From assembly GCA_963575745.1 (NCBI GenBank), contig CAUYUJ010003575.1:1-64000 (forward strand): a stretch of DNA of 64,000 bases, in the 5' to 3' direction. Positions 10,501-16,777 of this stretch are shown one piece after another. The notes beneath the pieces are model-generated. The model searched no databases and had not been told where the DNA came from. It saw nothing but the letters and a program-made list of their open reading frames with translations. Numbering within the stretch: the stretch's first letter is position 1; the number at the start of each line of letters is the position of its first letter. Source of the stretch: Prorocentrum cordatum (taxonomy: Eukaryota; Sar; Dinophyceae; Prorocentrales; Prorocentraceae). Both the position numbers and the translations under genes were made by a program.

Positions 10501-10662
10501 CCGCTGCTGCTGAGCCTGCTGCTGAGCCTGCTGCTGACCCTGCAGTTGTCCTCTCATCTCTGCGATCTGCACGTCCCTGTTCTGAAGCTCCTGCCTCATG
10601 TTCTGACTCTCCGTCGTCAGCCTCTGAACTTGATCGACCAGTTGCTGCAGCTGCTGCTCCAT
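4537..10662 (-). CDS. copia Gag-Pol polyprotein
   Basis: A single open frame of about 2,040 codons from the first ATG at 10662 (frame open to 10689; residue numbers below count from 10689). Order: glutamine-rich coiled coil (10-65), gag core (70-290), CCHC zinc knuckle CHYCHKKGHRSANC (313-326), aspartic protease with LDSGA (551-555), integrase zinc motif (HEGHH...CPIC, 735-749) and catalytic core (FDIFY, QTDQEPA, GYAEG), a Cys/His-rich linker (1228-1265), reverse transcriptase motif A (WDVRKAF, 1412) and catalytic HGDD (1501-1504), and RNase H (DADWA 1682, SGESE about 1724, SDST 1758). After RNase H come about 220 extra residues: a strongly hydrophobic segment (about 1880-1906, FWFFLKLGLVVV...) and a SAP-like helix-loop-helix motif (ELRAVLKAKSLAVSGIKEDL). 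Residues about 390-500 look like out-of-frame translation; see the alternate frame at 9203. Confidence 0.95.
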   Translation of the reverse strand: MEQQLQQLVDQVQRLTTESQNMRQELQNRDVQIAEMRGQLQGQQQAQQQAQQQRVAPRGEMMDPKILHKVKPFDGQRSSWKTFSFQYRAYLIAQDRRYRDLLERCEDGAQEVDNVNLDPQEEELSTQLYYGLVLAMPEDSVGELIVRNSPVGEGAECWRKLQKEYNPSEAGNVLAMWTKLTDTKFDTKEDVMVSISKLDEDMARYQKMAGEPVSDLIKRGILTKALKDHDELQKHVFRNSSRLSTYELLRAEVVSALAAERAVQDDPMEIGALKGGKRPWKGRGKGKDGKGKEKPPNPDAEIECHYCHKKGHRSANCRKRIADEKKTPEKDKKDKKQFRKEKAKEKKKIGAAAVRELERLRQTGVGTGSSSTAPTQQMLGSQGSADSAMTQQVLRPVNCALRAKMILALRAEVTRSAATRSTGSTACLATTNMCAALARRPLKDGDGTTISGSWTTVPCVPSTAWTASRTGKRQTTTRSQRSARKARFVADDRQCCDMPAAVSPALAGPRPVTIAGLRPVDEDQSPADDRLRLAPLRNAIMLDSGAQISAIPRSQVTKHNYTPTDSNVVGLKGIGGEEIERYGHVELNLSRGGEVIQVGAEVADVEYPVVATDAVVQRGQSVLHSPAGHWIINGTIEPPDGAEFVPLRRHQGNYYLEYDHIIDGQTQPEASKVAAVRKTLPRKVPAEQEAGALPKVLGPEADETTTVPTRVLKTPHQPSAAERAAHEGHHLPFRPWCPICVQARADDDPHHAQEPADENKIPKVVFDIFYVGTDQLAAKYKLKGGYFSIREKTSVTKAELDQAVSVLNVIDCKILAQATLYANKETDDYKVSFLLGVLEAWGHTTVILQTDQEPATMALAQAVRDRRSHSTLVRGSPPFSKQSAGYAEGGNKLAAGLLRAYKLKLEHKLGSEIKMTDPIVPWLVNSVGWMITRFQPRSHGGSSYKMLYGKEYNGEIAEMGEQVWHRISARVAAGRGKWEARFAKGIWVGKSELDDTHLVIDPERGVQKERTVRRMPEEFRWQPELIQHIRVTPWKQTPDKSSGTIGRSMYITERMIDAHGPTDDCRKCSTGYGSHSAACRQRFETIQADLLREKLAKDPVAPEATVVVPAPAAGSPAPGAAPGGAAASSSSEVAVSPAPAASDVAMVPGPGEAEVQTAMDTESGELRSDFRRSAPGEVREGAEVKKPRVASIGHLSVCELAVCEEGYDESFDPMWDPHPKRSARCSERCEKHSSRCQLRECHQAECACRRCLMSHIGTIRSHFGDPEEQQVEQMVEVSAELHEKDQWSPKTIHYDYYTGEPLDEDLYQKGRDDELQAMKDYGVCVEVATSTATDGKHIGGFPIAHMKEGKVRWRFVATEVNKYEVREDNHQGTPPLMIVRATLSRAASSPTSSGQHLRKIQVWDVRKAFFNADLDETIYVHPGRELCPPGRCWWLRKAMNGTRKASQMWGELVRTTMDDGHWECLVGTPNVFYLPASPNTAPFDEDSTAICHGDDFLAEGYDEQLDELDELLKQQFEVTASARLGPGAVGQTTYLKRTIGYTDKLPGCEEPGFFWTADPKHVDFMIKWTQKRGCKPAPTPGTKATGQGRRDSLDLLSKDRAREVAGAAGTALYLSSDRPDTMYASKTAMQHVSNPNVLMHARVQRLGRYYEGQPVLVWCYPLQGTPEGIRVDGDADWAPTSELQRRSTSGGAVRYGDHTWDCYSVTQSTIALSSGESEMYATGSATARGLQCKTYLIETQRPCNLKIYSDSTAGRGMCSRVGVGKVRHLELRYLWIQERLRLKAFELHKEDTSKMTADMLTKYSEWPTIEKHCTTLNLRFGKQLKGLSAMAVFTEVVTQASGEKVTVYGGSDEVAVCPAPVSHYVDSEEFWFFLKLGLVVVTAASAFLLGCWCGCYFKDFYDKFLLQGAVDPASGSTCIPSARAEAEFKTVCVQQDKGARHKLLSTFLVAELRAVLKAKSLAVSGIKEDLVTRMIKHGCVLSDRQAKEIEQLRVMATARGPLTKLSLQDISSPEAAQKWIETFKSECGDRSRGSQVIHGEG
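5085..5101. repeat. Micro-hairpin 3 (in pol C-terminal extension)
   Basis: GCGCGGGGCAAACCGCA, identical to micro-hairpin 2. It encodes the AVCPAP stretch between RNase H and the membrane segment. Confidence 0.75.
7248..7264. repeat. Micro-hairpin 4 (integrase-RT linker)
   Basis: GTGCGGGGCTCACCGCA, encoding part of AVSPAPAAS in the Ala/Pro-rich linker. Confidence 0.75.
7311..7327. repeat. Micro-hairpin 5 (integrase-RT linker)
   Basis: GCGCGGGGCTTCCCGCA, encoding AAGSPAPG, 46 bases from micro-hairpin 4. Confidence 0.75.
9056..9071. repeat. Micro-hairpin 6 (just before protease)
   Basis: AGCGGGGCTAACCGCA, encoding LRLAPLR immediately upstream of the protease active-site Asp. Confidence 0.7.
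9147..9163. repeat. Micro-hairpin 7 (gag-protease linker)
   Basis: GCGCGGGGCTCACCGCA, encoding PAAVSPAL between gag and protease. Confidence 0.75.
9203..9520 (-). CDS. Cys-rich gag C-terminus in alternate frame
   Basis: In the frame one base back from the pol frame, this stretch encodes a plausible zinc-binding domain with paired cysteines (YVCCSCKKTF ... DYCAVCAEYC), followed by an acidic and then a basic Lys-rich tail and a stop at 9203. The pol-frame translation of the same DNA is Ser/Thr/Arg-rich and looks meaningless. The genuine Gag C-terminus therefore probably lies here. Gag core would reach it by a -1 shift or by an indel near 9,500, with Pol continuing in the other frame. The same alternate frame is open up to 10732 and beyond, with a charged helical stretch upstream of the Gag ATG. 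Confidence 0.55.
   Translation of the reverse strand, partial: SGKRRQRDDSAGAAPSQLCAASEDDSCPEGRGHKKRSHTIDWKYCLPSYYQYVCCSCKKTFEGRRWHYDQWKLDYCAVCAEYCLDGLKDGEETDDDKKPKKRKKG
10489..10505. repeat. Micro-hairpin 8 (gag N-terminal linker)
   Basis: GCGCGGGGCTACCCGCT, encoding QRVAPRG right after the glutamine-rich coiled coil. Confidence 0.65.
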
Positions 10663-11073
10663 CTTGGGTGTCGAGCACGTCAGTGACACGCTTCTCCAGC
10701 CTCTCGATGTCGCTCGCCAGCTGCCTCTTCACCGCTGCTCGCTCCTCCTGAGTAAGCTTCGCCTTGCTGCCGCACGCCGCAAGCTTCCTAAAAGCGGTCC
10801 CTCGTAGCTGGCGGTGCTCACGCGTGTCCGCCGCTCTGCCTCCTCGCTTGTTCGGCTTCTTGGCCTTCAGCGTGGCCTTGCCCTTGCCCTTGTTGGCTGG
10901 CTGGCCACCGCTGTCAGAGCGCGGGTCTGACCGCAGCTCTGACCAGCAAGGGGTCCTCTGCTCGGCGGCCGCGTGGATCGTCCCGCTGGCTGCCGGACCC
11001 GCGGCGTCGCGCCGCTGGGCCCTCTCGAGGGGCTCTTGGAGCTCGCCTGGGTGCGGAGCGGCCCGCGAACCTC
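10663..11073 (-). other. copia 5' untranslated or leader-coding region
   Basis: Between the primer-binding site and the Gag ATG. One frame on the element strand is open through to the alternate gag frame and encodes Lys/Arg-rich sequence (GKGKATLKAKKPNKRGG) then a charged helix (KRQLASDIERLEKR). It may be an N-terminal Gag extension offset by a frameshift, or a leader. Confidence 0.4.
10919..10935. repeat. Micro-hairpin 9 (copia leader)
   Basis: GCGCGGGTCTGACCGCA in the 5' leader, one base different in the left arm context from the coding-region copies. Confidence 0.65.
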
Positions 11074-11091
11074 AAGCGAGCTCCGCTACCA
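11074..11091 (-). other. Primer-binding site
   Basis: Immediately after the 5' LTR the element strand reads TGGTAGCGGAGCTCG. It is complementary to a tRNA 3' end of the form ...CTCCGCTACCA, close to eukaryotic initiator-Met tRNA. The exact dinoflagellate tRNA would need checking. Confidence 0.8.
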
Positions 11092-11249
11092 TGCACGTGC
11101 ACCCACCCCCCTCACGGAGAAAGGGGGGAGGTGAGGGTCGCTCTTTTCCTCGAGCAACAAAGGGCTGCAGGATTTCCTGGATCCTCCAGGACAGTCTGAT
11201 TATATTCTCTATAATCACATATATATGTAAAACTACAAACTTCCCAGCA
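11092..11249 (-). repeat. copia 5' LTR (158 bp)
   Basis: Identical to the 3' LTR at 4168-4325. On the element strand it carries TATATAT and TATAGAGAATATA tracts that could serve as a core promoter. Confidence 0.95.
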
Positions 11250-11254
11250 TTAAA
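11250..11254. repeat. Right 5-bp target-site duplication of copia
   Basis: TTAAA, matching 4163-4167. Confidence 0.93.
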
Positions 11255-12091
11255 TTTGTGAACTTGCATTCCGTGGAACATTGCCACGGCAAACTTCCTA
11301 GTGTGGGGAGCGCATGGGCCGCGAAAGAGACGGCGGTCTTTCCCAGTCCGAGCGAACGACCCATGTTGGTCAGCAAACATCAGAATAGACCGAATGGAGC
11401 CGATAATGGGAGAAATTCCCTCAATGATGTTCCAGAACCGATCAGGCTCCACATACCCCACTCCCAAGCCTAACTCCATCAGATCTCCGACGAGCTCTAA
11501 CCACCTGGAGGTGTCGGGCTCCCTATTCCACCTCTCACGAACCATCCTCTGTACATCTGTAACACGGCCCGCCACTGATCGAAGCTCCTCCACCGACTTG
11601 TGCGAGGCACTGGTAGGTTGTCTCCTTTGAAGATACCTGGCCATTTGGCCCCAAATGTTCCACCAGATAGTGTAGATGAAATTCCCAGGGTCTGACCAAC
11701 GGTTGTCGTAGAACACGGCACCCTTGTACGACATTGTCTTGATCTGTACAAAGGACATGGAGCGTACGGCAATTCCCACGATTCCAATAAGGTCTTTGCA
11801 GGCCTTACTAGAGAAAAAGGCCTCAAATAGATTCCAAAGCTGCCTCAGAGGTATTTCGAATTCGCGTCCCTTCTCGTACATGTGAAGAGTGACACATCTC
11901 CGTGGACAATACGATCCTGAATTCGAAGGAACAATCTCGGAACTTTCGATTGCCAGTGCCCGCGGGCAAACTGATGCCCATGCCTCAAAGATACAGCATT
12001 GGAGCGATTTCGAATTCCATGGCCTAACAACCCTCTGAGGGGCAAGCATGAGTGTGTTCCCAGAACTTGAGAAGAGGTCGGGGAGATACAT
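11255..12091 (-). pseudogene. LINE third ORF, 5' part (cut by copia)
   Basis: An open frame of about 280 codons begins MYLPDLFSSSG at 12091 and runs into the copia 5' LTR, giving an artificial C-terminus from LTR sequence. The remainder lies left of 4163. The protein has basic and aromatic stretches (NRWSDPGNFIYTIWWNIWG) and a predicted helical region (ERWNREPDTSRWLELVGDLME). I do not recognise a family. A DinoSL-like sequence sits 10 bases upstream of the ATG, which suggests this ORF was once the start of a trans-spliced message. Confidence 0.5.
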
Positions 12092-12100
12092 GCAATGCTA

Positions 12101-12122
12101 ATTGAACCAAAATGACTACAGA
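12101..12122 (-). promoter_or_regulatory. Relict spliced leader (DinoSL-like) before LINE ORF3
   Basis: The minus strand matches the 22-nt DinoSL at 18 positions, with three C-to-T changes and an end mismatch. The core GTCATTTTGG is intact except for one change. Mature DinoSL in genomic DNA marks reverse-transcribed mRNA. Confidence 0.6.
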
Positions 12123-12777
12123 TAGCTATCATGCCGAACGGGCCAACAGAATGACAGAGGCCGAGAGAAGGAGTGATGGAGAAAGGAGATGCACTTTATC
12201 AGTGAACGGACGGCAGTCCGAGTCCTGGCCAGCAAGGCGGAATTAACAATCCCAGGCCGAACTCATTGTACGGAAGTGAGGAAGTAAACCGACCACCAGA
12301 CAATCCCAAGAGAAAACTTGAAATAACAAGGGCTTGGACCAAGGGTGTGCAACAACCCTACTGAACCCCGTCAGTTGAATCGAGAAGAAAAGAAAAGAAG
12401 CAGTCCCAGCTCTGGCAAGGTGATCAGAGGACCACATGCCCTGAGAGACTCCTGATGCCAAGCAATCCCAAATTGTAACGAATGCCATAGACTTAGCAAA
12501 GAAAGACGTATACGATCCCACCTGCCCATTTTAAACTGAAATGGCGAGTCAAACTAAGGATAAAACATTCCCCAGTTGAGACGATCCCATCTAAGCTGTG
12601 GGCAAAGCAAGAAAGACTCCACTACTTTGGCCCTGACGGAAATTAAGAAGAACAGAACTTGATACCTTCCATAAACGAAGATTCTGGCGTCCCAGTTGAA
12701 TCAAATCTGAACCAAAGGGCACTGATGATCCCACGAAAGGAAAGTTTGTTTGTATCCTCAGAGCTGCTTCGATCACA

Positions 12778-13989
12778 TCAGGAAACGAGGTTTGCAGAGC
12801 AAGTGGCACCTAACAGTGGCGCTGTTTCCTGTCTCCACCGTAATAAGATCACCAACGTCTTCATACGAGTCCTTGACGTAGAGGAGCGCCACAATGCCTG
12901 CGAATATCGAGATATCTGAAGCGTCCCTGGCTCAGGACTTCGAACGTGGATGTATCGCGTGTTAAGCAAGTGATGGAGGATCTTCGAACGTCCCAAACCC
13001 AAAACTGGGATGCTTTCCGAAATCAGTGGACCTTGATTGTCTATGATGAAAGGAGTGAGCTCTCGAACAGTAATGATTTGTACGTGCTCTCCGACCTTTG
13101 CCTTAACAGTGTTCAGGCCTGTGAGCTGGGGAACGAAAGCCATGATATAGCGCCTTGAGCTGGTATGGTCCGTGCCGCCCTTTGGGGCGAAAATTGGACA
13201 TCCCGAATGATCGTACTCCAATTGTGACTTCAGAATGGGAGGACCCAACTTGCTGATCCAGGGCTTCTTATCTTGTTCCCAGCTCTTTGGAACAGGCTGT
13301 GACTTACGGTCGGGCGAGTCGACTTCTGCTTCAGAGCCAGAGGAAGAACTCCTGGAACCTGGAGATTCTGACGATGGCACTTCCCAAGTTGTGCCGCCCA
13401 CTGGTTTGACAGGTGTTTCCCCACGATAGTCCTGTGTCTCAGGCAGAATATCATCCGAGTCGGGCTTTGACCCAGCCCCGCCTCCCTGCGGTTGTTTCTT
13501 GAACCCAATTGAGTACTGCATCTTCCTAGCAATCGGCGAACGGCTCCGAGAGGCCGAATTTCCCCTGCGCACAGGAGCAGGAGGTGGAGTGGGGAGAATC
13601 CTTGCTTCGCGGGGGCCAGCGCTTGAGGATGCCTTGGCTTTGAGTTCTTGATTCTTGAACTCTACTGACCGAGCTTGATCCTCCCTTTTCTGTTCGAGCT
13701 TCTTCTGCAACTTGATTTTCTTATCATTCGCAGTGAGAATGGGCTTCGCTTCCATCTTGCCTTGACGATTGCGGGCCCAACGATCTAGGGCGTAGCGGTC
13801 GAAGCCAAAGAAAAGAGGGATAGTAGGTTGAATCTGGTTCCCAGACCGATCCAGATCCTGAGAGTAAAGGGTGTCCGTGGTGAAAGAGATGAGCCCCAAT
13901 GGGTGCAGTGCGATACCGAAGTGTGCCTGGAAGCACCAGACCGAGCCGATGGCTACTGAAGACGAAGATGGAGCGGTTGCCGAATCCAA
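12778..13989 (-). CDS. LINE second ORF, basic/Ser-rich protein
   Basis: 403 codons, overlapping the end of the reverse-transcriptase ORF by 37 bases. Residues about 70-120 are a Lys/Glu-rich coiled coil (KKIKLQKKLEQKREDQ). Residues 140-250 are low-complexity, Pro/Ser/Arg-rich and probably disordered. A more ordered segment follows (YIMAFVPQLTGLNTVKAKVG, ITVRELTPFIIDNQGP). No RRM, CCHC or esterase signature is visible, so it is not an obvious ORF1 nucleic-acid chaperone, although its basic coiled-coil nature would suit one. Placing such an ORF downstream of the RT is unusual for a LINE. Confidence 0.55.
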   Translation of the reverse strand: MDSATAPSSSSVAIGSVWCFQAHFGIALHPLGLISFTTDTLYSQDLDRSGNQIQPTIPLFFGFDRYALDRWARNRQGKMEAKPILTANDKKIKLQKKLEQKREDQARSVEFKNQELKAKASSSAGPREARILPTPPPAPVRRGNSASRSRSPIARKMQYSIGFKKQPQGGGAGSKPDSDDILPETQDYRGETPVKPVGGTTWEVPSSESPGSRSSSSGSEAEVDSPDRKSQPVPKSWEQDKKPWISKLGPPILKSQLEYDHSGCPIFAPKGGTDHTSSRRYIMAFVPQLTGLNTVKAKVGEHVQIITVRELTPFIIDNQGPLISESIPVLGLGRSKILHHLLNTRYIHVRSPEPGTLQISRYSQALWRSSTSRTRMKTLVILLRWRQETAPLLGATCSANLVS

Positions 13990-16764
13990 TCGAGCATTTC
14001 TTTGGCGAGGCCCAGACGGAACTTTTTGTCCCTAGAACCCTGCGGAGAAAATAAGGTGGTCCAGGCATCCTTATCATACCTGAAAACGTACCCCCTATGC
14101 GAGCGTGAGTGGGTACGGCTGCCACCAGAATGGTCAAAGTAGCGATTCTGAGTAACCCAATGCTTACAATATTGAAACAGCCTCGACGAAAAATCTTCTG
14201 GATGTCTTTGCATGTGTGAAACCCAACTGATGGCGGAGTCCAAATGGAAAATAGCCCAAGAGACTTCTTTGAACCCCTTGATTTTGCGATTTCTGCGTAA
14301 ACTGTATTGTTCTGGAGATTCCCCAGGGAGCCTTTTGAGTTTCAACATGATCCTGGTACATTGATTCTGTGCCTTGGTAATTAAATCCGCCGTCGTCTTA
14401 CAAGGAACCCAGGCGGCACCTCTGGATCGTATGATCCCTCCCGCCATGCAGTTCAATTTAGCGAGACGTTTAGACATGGGGATATGCCCGTTAATCAAGA
14501 ATTTACTGTTAGCCCAAAAGGCTTTGTTGATCTGCGAAATACCCCGCTTGACATCTTCGTGGCAGGAACCATTGGCAGTGAGGACAGGGCCCAGAACCTT
14601 GGCCTCAGGTACCACAGACCATGTTTTCCCGAAGGGGTCCGACCACTTGTAGCCTTGAAAGTGGTAGGGGTAAGCCGGAAGAATTTCCCGATCGTCTTTG
14701 AGCCTGAGCCGATGTTCATTCCATAGCTCTGACTCAACTAGGGCGGTCAACGTTGCCAGATCCTGTTCCGAGGAGGCCACTACAAAAATATTATCTGACC
14801 AACTGAGGAGTGCGATCCTGAAGTCAAATCCCAACTGCTCGCAGCGAATTGCGATTCCCAGAGAAGAATGTGAGATTTTCTCCAAAGTGGAGGCGAAGCA
14901 ATCTTCAACAGAGACGCGCGCCAGAATGCAAGCTGTCCCAGCTCCTTGCATCAATCCACGGTCTCTTTGGATAATCCCAGTGTTTGAATCCAGAAGAGAA
15001 ATGGAAACTCGAGGGTTCCTATGCAGCCTGATGCAGCCCACTGCTAAGAAGAAAGGGACTCCTCGTCCCAATAAGCTCCGTAAAACCATTCCGTAACGAA
15101 TCTGATCGTGGTGTGCTTTGATGTCGGTAATCCCAACCATTCCTTTGTTGAAGTGATCTCTCCCATATTCTAAAATGTGGTAGACACTCGTGTGAAGCTC
15201 TTGTAATTGCCCACCTTTGCTCAGCCCAAAAATCAGGCCCTTGAGACCCTTGGAGTCAGTGTATGAATCCAAAACTGGAATAATGGCCCTCGCCACATAT
15301 GCGTGCCCAATCTTGGCAATGGCAGGCTGAGGGATAACAACTCTAGTTTGAGAAGGGGTTCCAAAACCCTTGATCTTGTTACCCAGGTGGCCCCCGAGTG
15401 TGACGTCGTTCCAGAACTCGGGGTTGCCTAAGCAGGCTTGTATACACCCCTTGAGCCTTTGGGACCAGCCTGAAACTTTAATAATAGCCGTGCAGGCAAA
15501 CTCTGTGTCAATCTTGCGAGGGGCCTTGATGTCGTCCAGCGCGTCCTCCAGCAAGGACGGGATGATGGGGTCGTCGTAGAAATTGAAGAAACCCAAAGAT
15601 CGAAGCCAGGCAGTGTCCTCCTGGCGCTCCGAGTCTGAGAGTCCCCACCTCTCTCTGTATTCTTCCGCGACTAGTGTGGTACAGCGATCCACTTCAAAAA
15701 TCTTGACTTGATCTACACAGAAACCCAAAATTGGAAGAAGAGACTTGCGTGAAGCCCAGACACGTTTTCCTTGAGATGCGTTGAGCGCCACCTGAGCCAA
15801 TTCACGCTGAAGTTTCGTTATCTTGAGTGCTTTCAAGAGGAGCTGACCCACGGCGACCCTCGAGGCTTCGTTAAGTTCGGAGTTGAACCGCGTCCTGAGA
15901 CTCTTGACCCAGAATGGCTCTTCAGCAAATCTCCTCAAACTCCTAGGGGGAGCCTGAGTCGCTTCATACACCTGTCCCAACATATTTTCCCAGAAATCGA
16001 AAGAGAGAGTAAGGTCCTCTGGATCGTGGTACCTTACCGCACAAGACTCAGGTTGTTCTTCATCATTTAGACGAGTAAGTTCCGCTGATTCGGGGAACAG
16101 ACTCTGGGCGATCTTCCTGACCTCCAAAATGTTTGTAGGGGTCCAAAGGAGCGGTCTTCTCTTGAGGGCCCGCTGAGGAAAGGCCAGGACGTCACATCCG
16201 ATGAGGGCATGGTCCCCAGGTACGCCCGCCCAGCAGGCGAAGCAGTCAGAAGAAAGATCACCCCTGGCGAGAGCAATGTGATCGATCGTGCTGCTGGCTT
16301 GAGAGAACGCCTGTTCACCGTCGGGCTTCCTTGTGAATTGCATGGAAGTCTCCTGGAACCTGAGAGGGCACCAATGGAGGTCGAGGTAGGAGCAAGCTTC
16401 GCAGAACGAAAGAAATTTTTGGTCTCCGTTGCCTTGATCTGCGTTCATGTCCCCCAGCCAGGAAAGAGTGGATCCGACAGGGCGGGATCGACCGAGTTGG
16501 ATAGCGCAATTGAGAGAATCATGGAAAAATTCATGGGCGAGATGAGAGAAGAGAAAGGATCTGGCATGATGGTGGCATCCATCGAGACAGTCAGGACGAA
16601 GATCAACGCGGATGGATCTCCAATCACAGACAATGTCTTTCACACGTTTTCTCAGAGATTTGTGCACCAGCACGCCCATGGCCCTACACCCAGGGCCAGG
16701 ATGATGACGGTAGTAGGCGTGGCCATTGAAAACGGGGCGAAGAAGCCCATCGTTTTGAAGGCCA
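13953..16764 (-). CDS. LINE endonuclease-reverse transcriptase (5'-truncated)
   Basis: The open frame extends to 16955 but the first 63 codons are Helitron sequence upstream of the insertion; the LINE part begins at 16764. Numbering from 16955: the second half of an EEP/APE-type endonuclease (GVLVHKSL 94-101, GDMNAD 168-173, STIDHI 222-227, GDHALIG 247-253), then reverse transcriptase with motif A (TDIKAHHD, Asp611), motif B (RGLMQG 666-671) and motif C written SWSDN (Asp721-Asn722) instead of the usual xxDD. The N-terminal endonuclease residues (QE and earlier) are absent, consistent with 5' truncation. A C-terminal thumb and basic region follow. The copy has no internal stops. The Asn in motif C would weaken catalysis unless it is normal for this clade. 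Confidence 0.85.
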
Positions 16765-16777
16765 TCGTGCGAAGATG
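16765..16777. repeat. Right 13-bp target-site duplication of the LINE
   Basis: TCGTGCGAAGATG, identical to 2382-2394. Confidence 0.92.

Larger units (their letters stand above)
4168..11249 (-). mobile_element. Complete Ty1/copia-type LTR retrotransposon
   Basis: The element is 7,082 bp, minus strand, inserted in the LINE third ORF. It has identical 158-bp LTRs, TTAAA target duplications, a tRNA-type primer-binding site next to the 5' LTR, and a polypurine tract next to the 3' LTR. The polyprotein order (gag, zinc knuckle, protease, integrase, reverse transcriptase, RNase H) is that of copia rather than gypsy. Two extra traits are unusual: a C-terminal extension with a membrane segment and SAP-like motif, and nine dispersed micro-hairpins. 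The pol frame has no internal stop, so the element may be young enough to be active. Confidence 0.96.
2395..16764 (-). mobile_element. LINE-like non-LTR retrotransposon with nested copia insertion
   Basis: The element lies on the minus strand between perfect 13-bp duplications. Without the copia insertion and its 5-bp duplication it is about 7.28 kb. The 5' end (16764) starts inside the endonuclease domain, so the copy is 5'-truncated. The 3' end terminates in an ATG/CAT trinucleotide tract rather than poly(A). In transcription order it contains an endonuclease-reverse transcriptase ORF, an overlapping basic ORF, a third ORF interrupted by copia, and AT-richer 3' sequence with imperfect repeats. 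The empty site in the paralogous copy B proves insertion after the duplication. Most of the 2,720-3,190 and 12,130-12,770 intervals hold no ORF I can support. Confidence 0.9.

Noticed and set aside
11072-11254. C-terminus of the LINE third ORF encoded by the copia LTR
   Set aside because: It is a read-through into the inserted LTR; the original continuation lies left of 4163.
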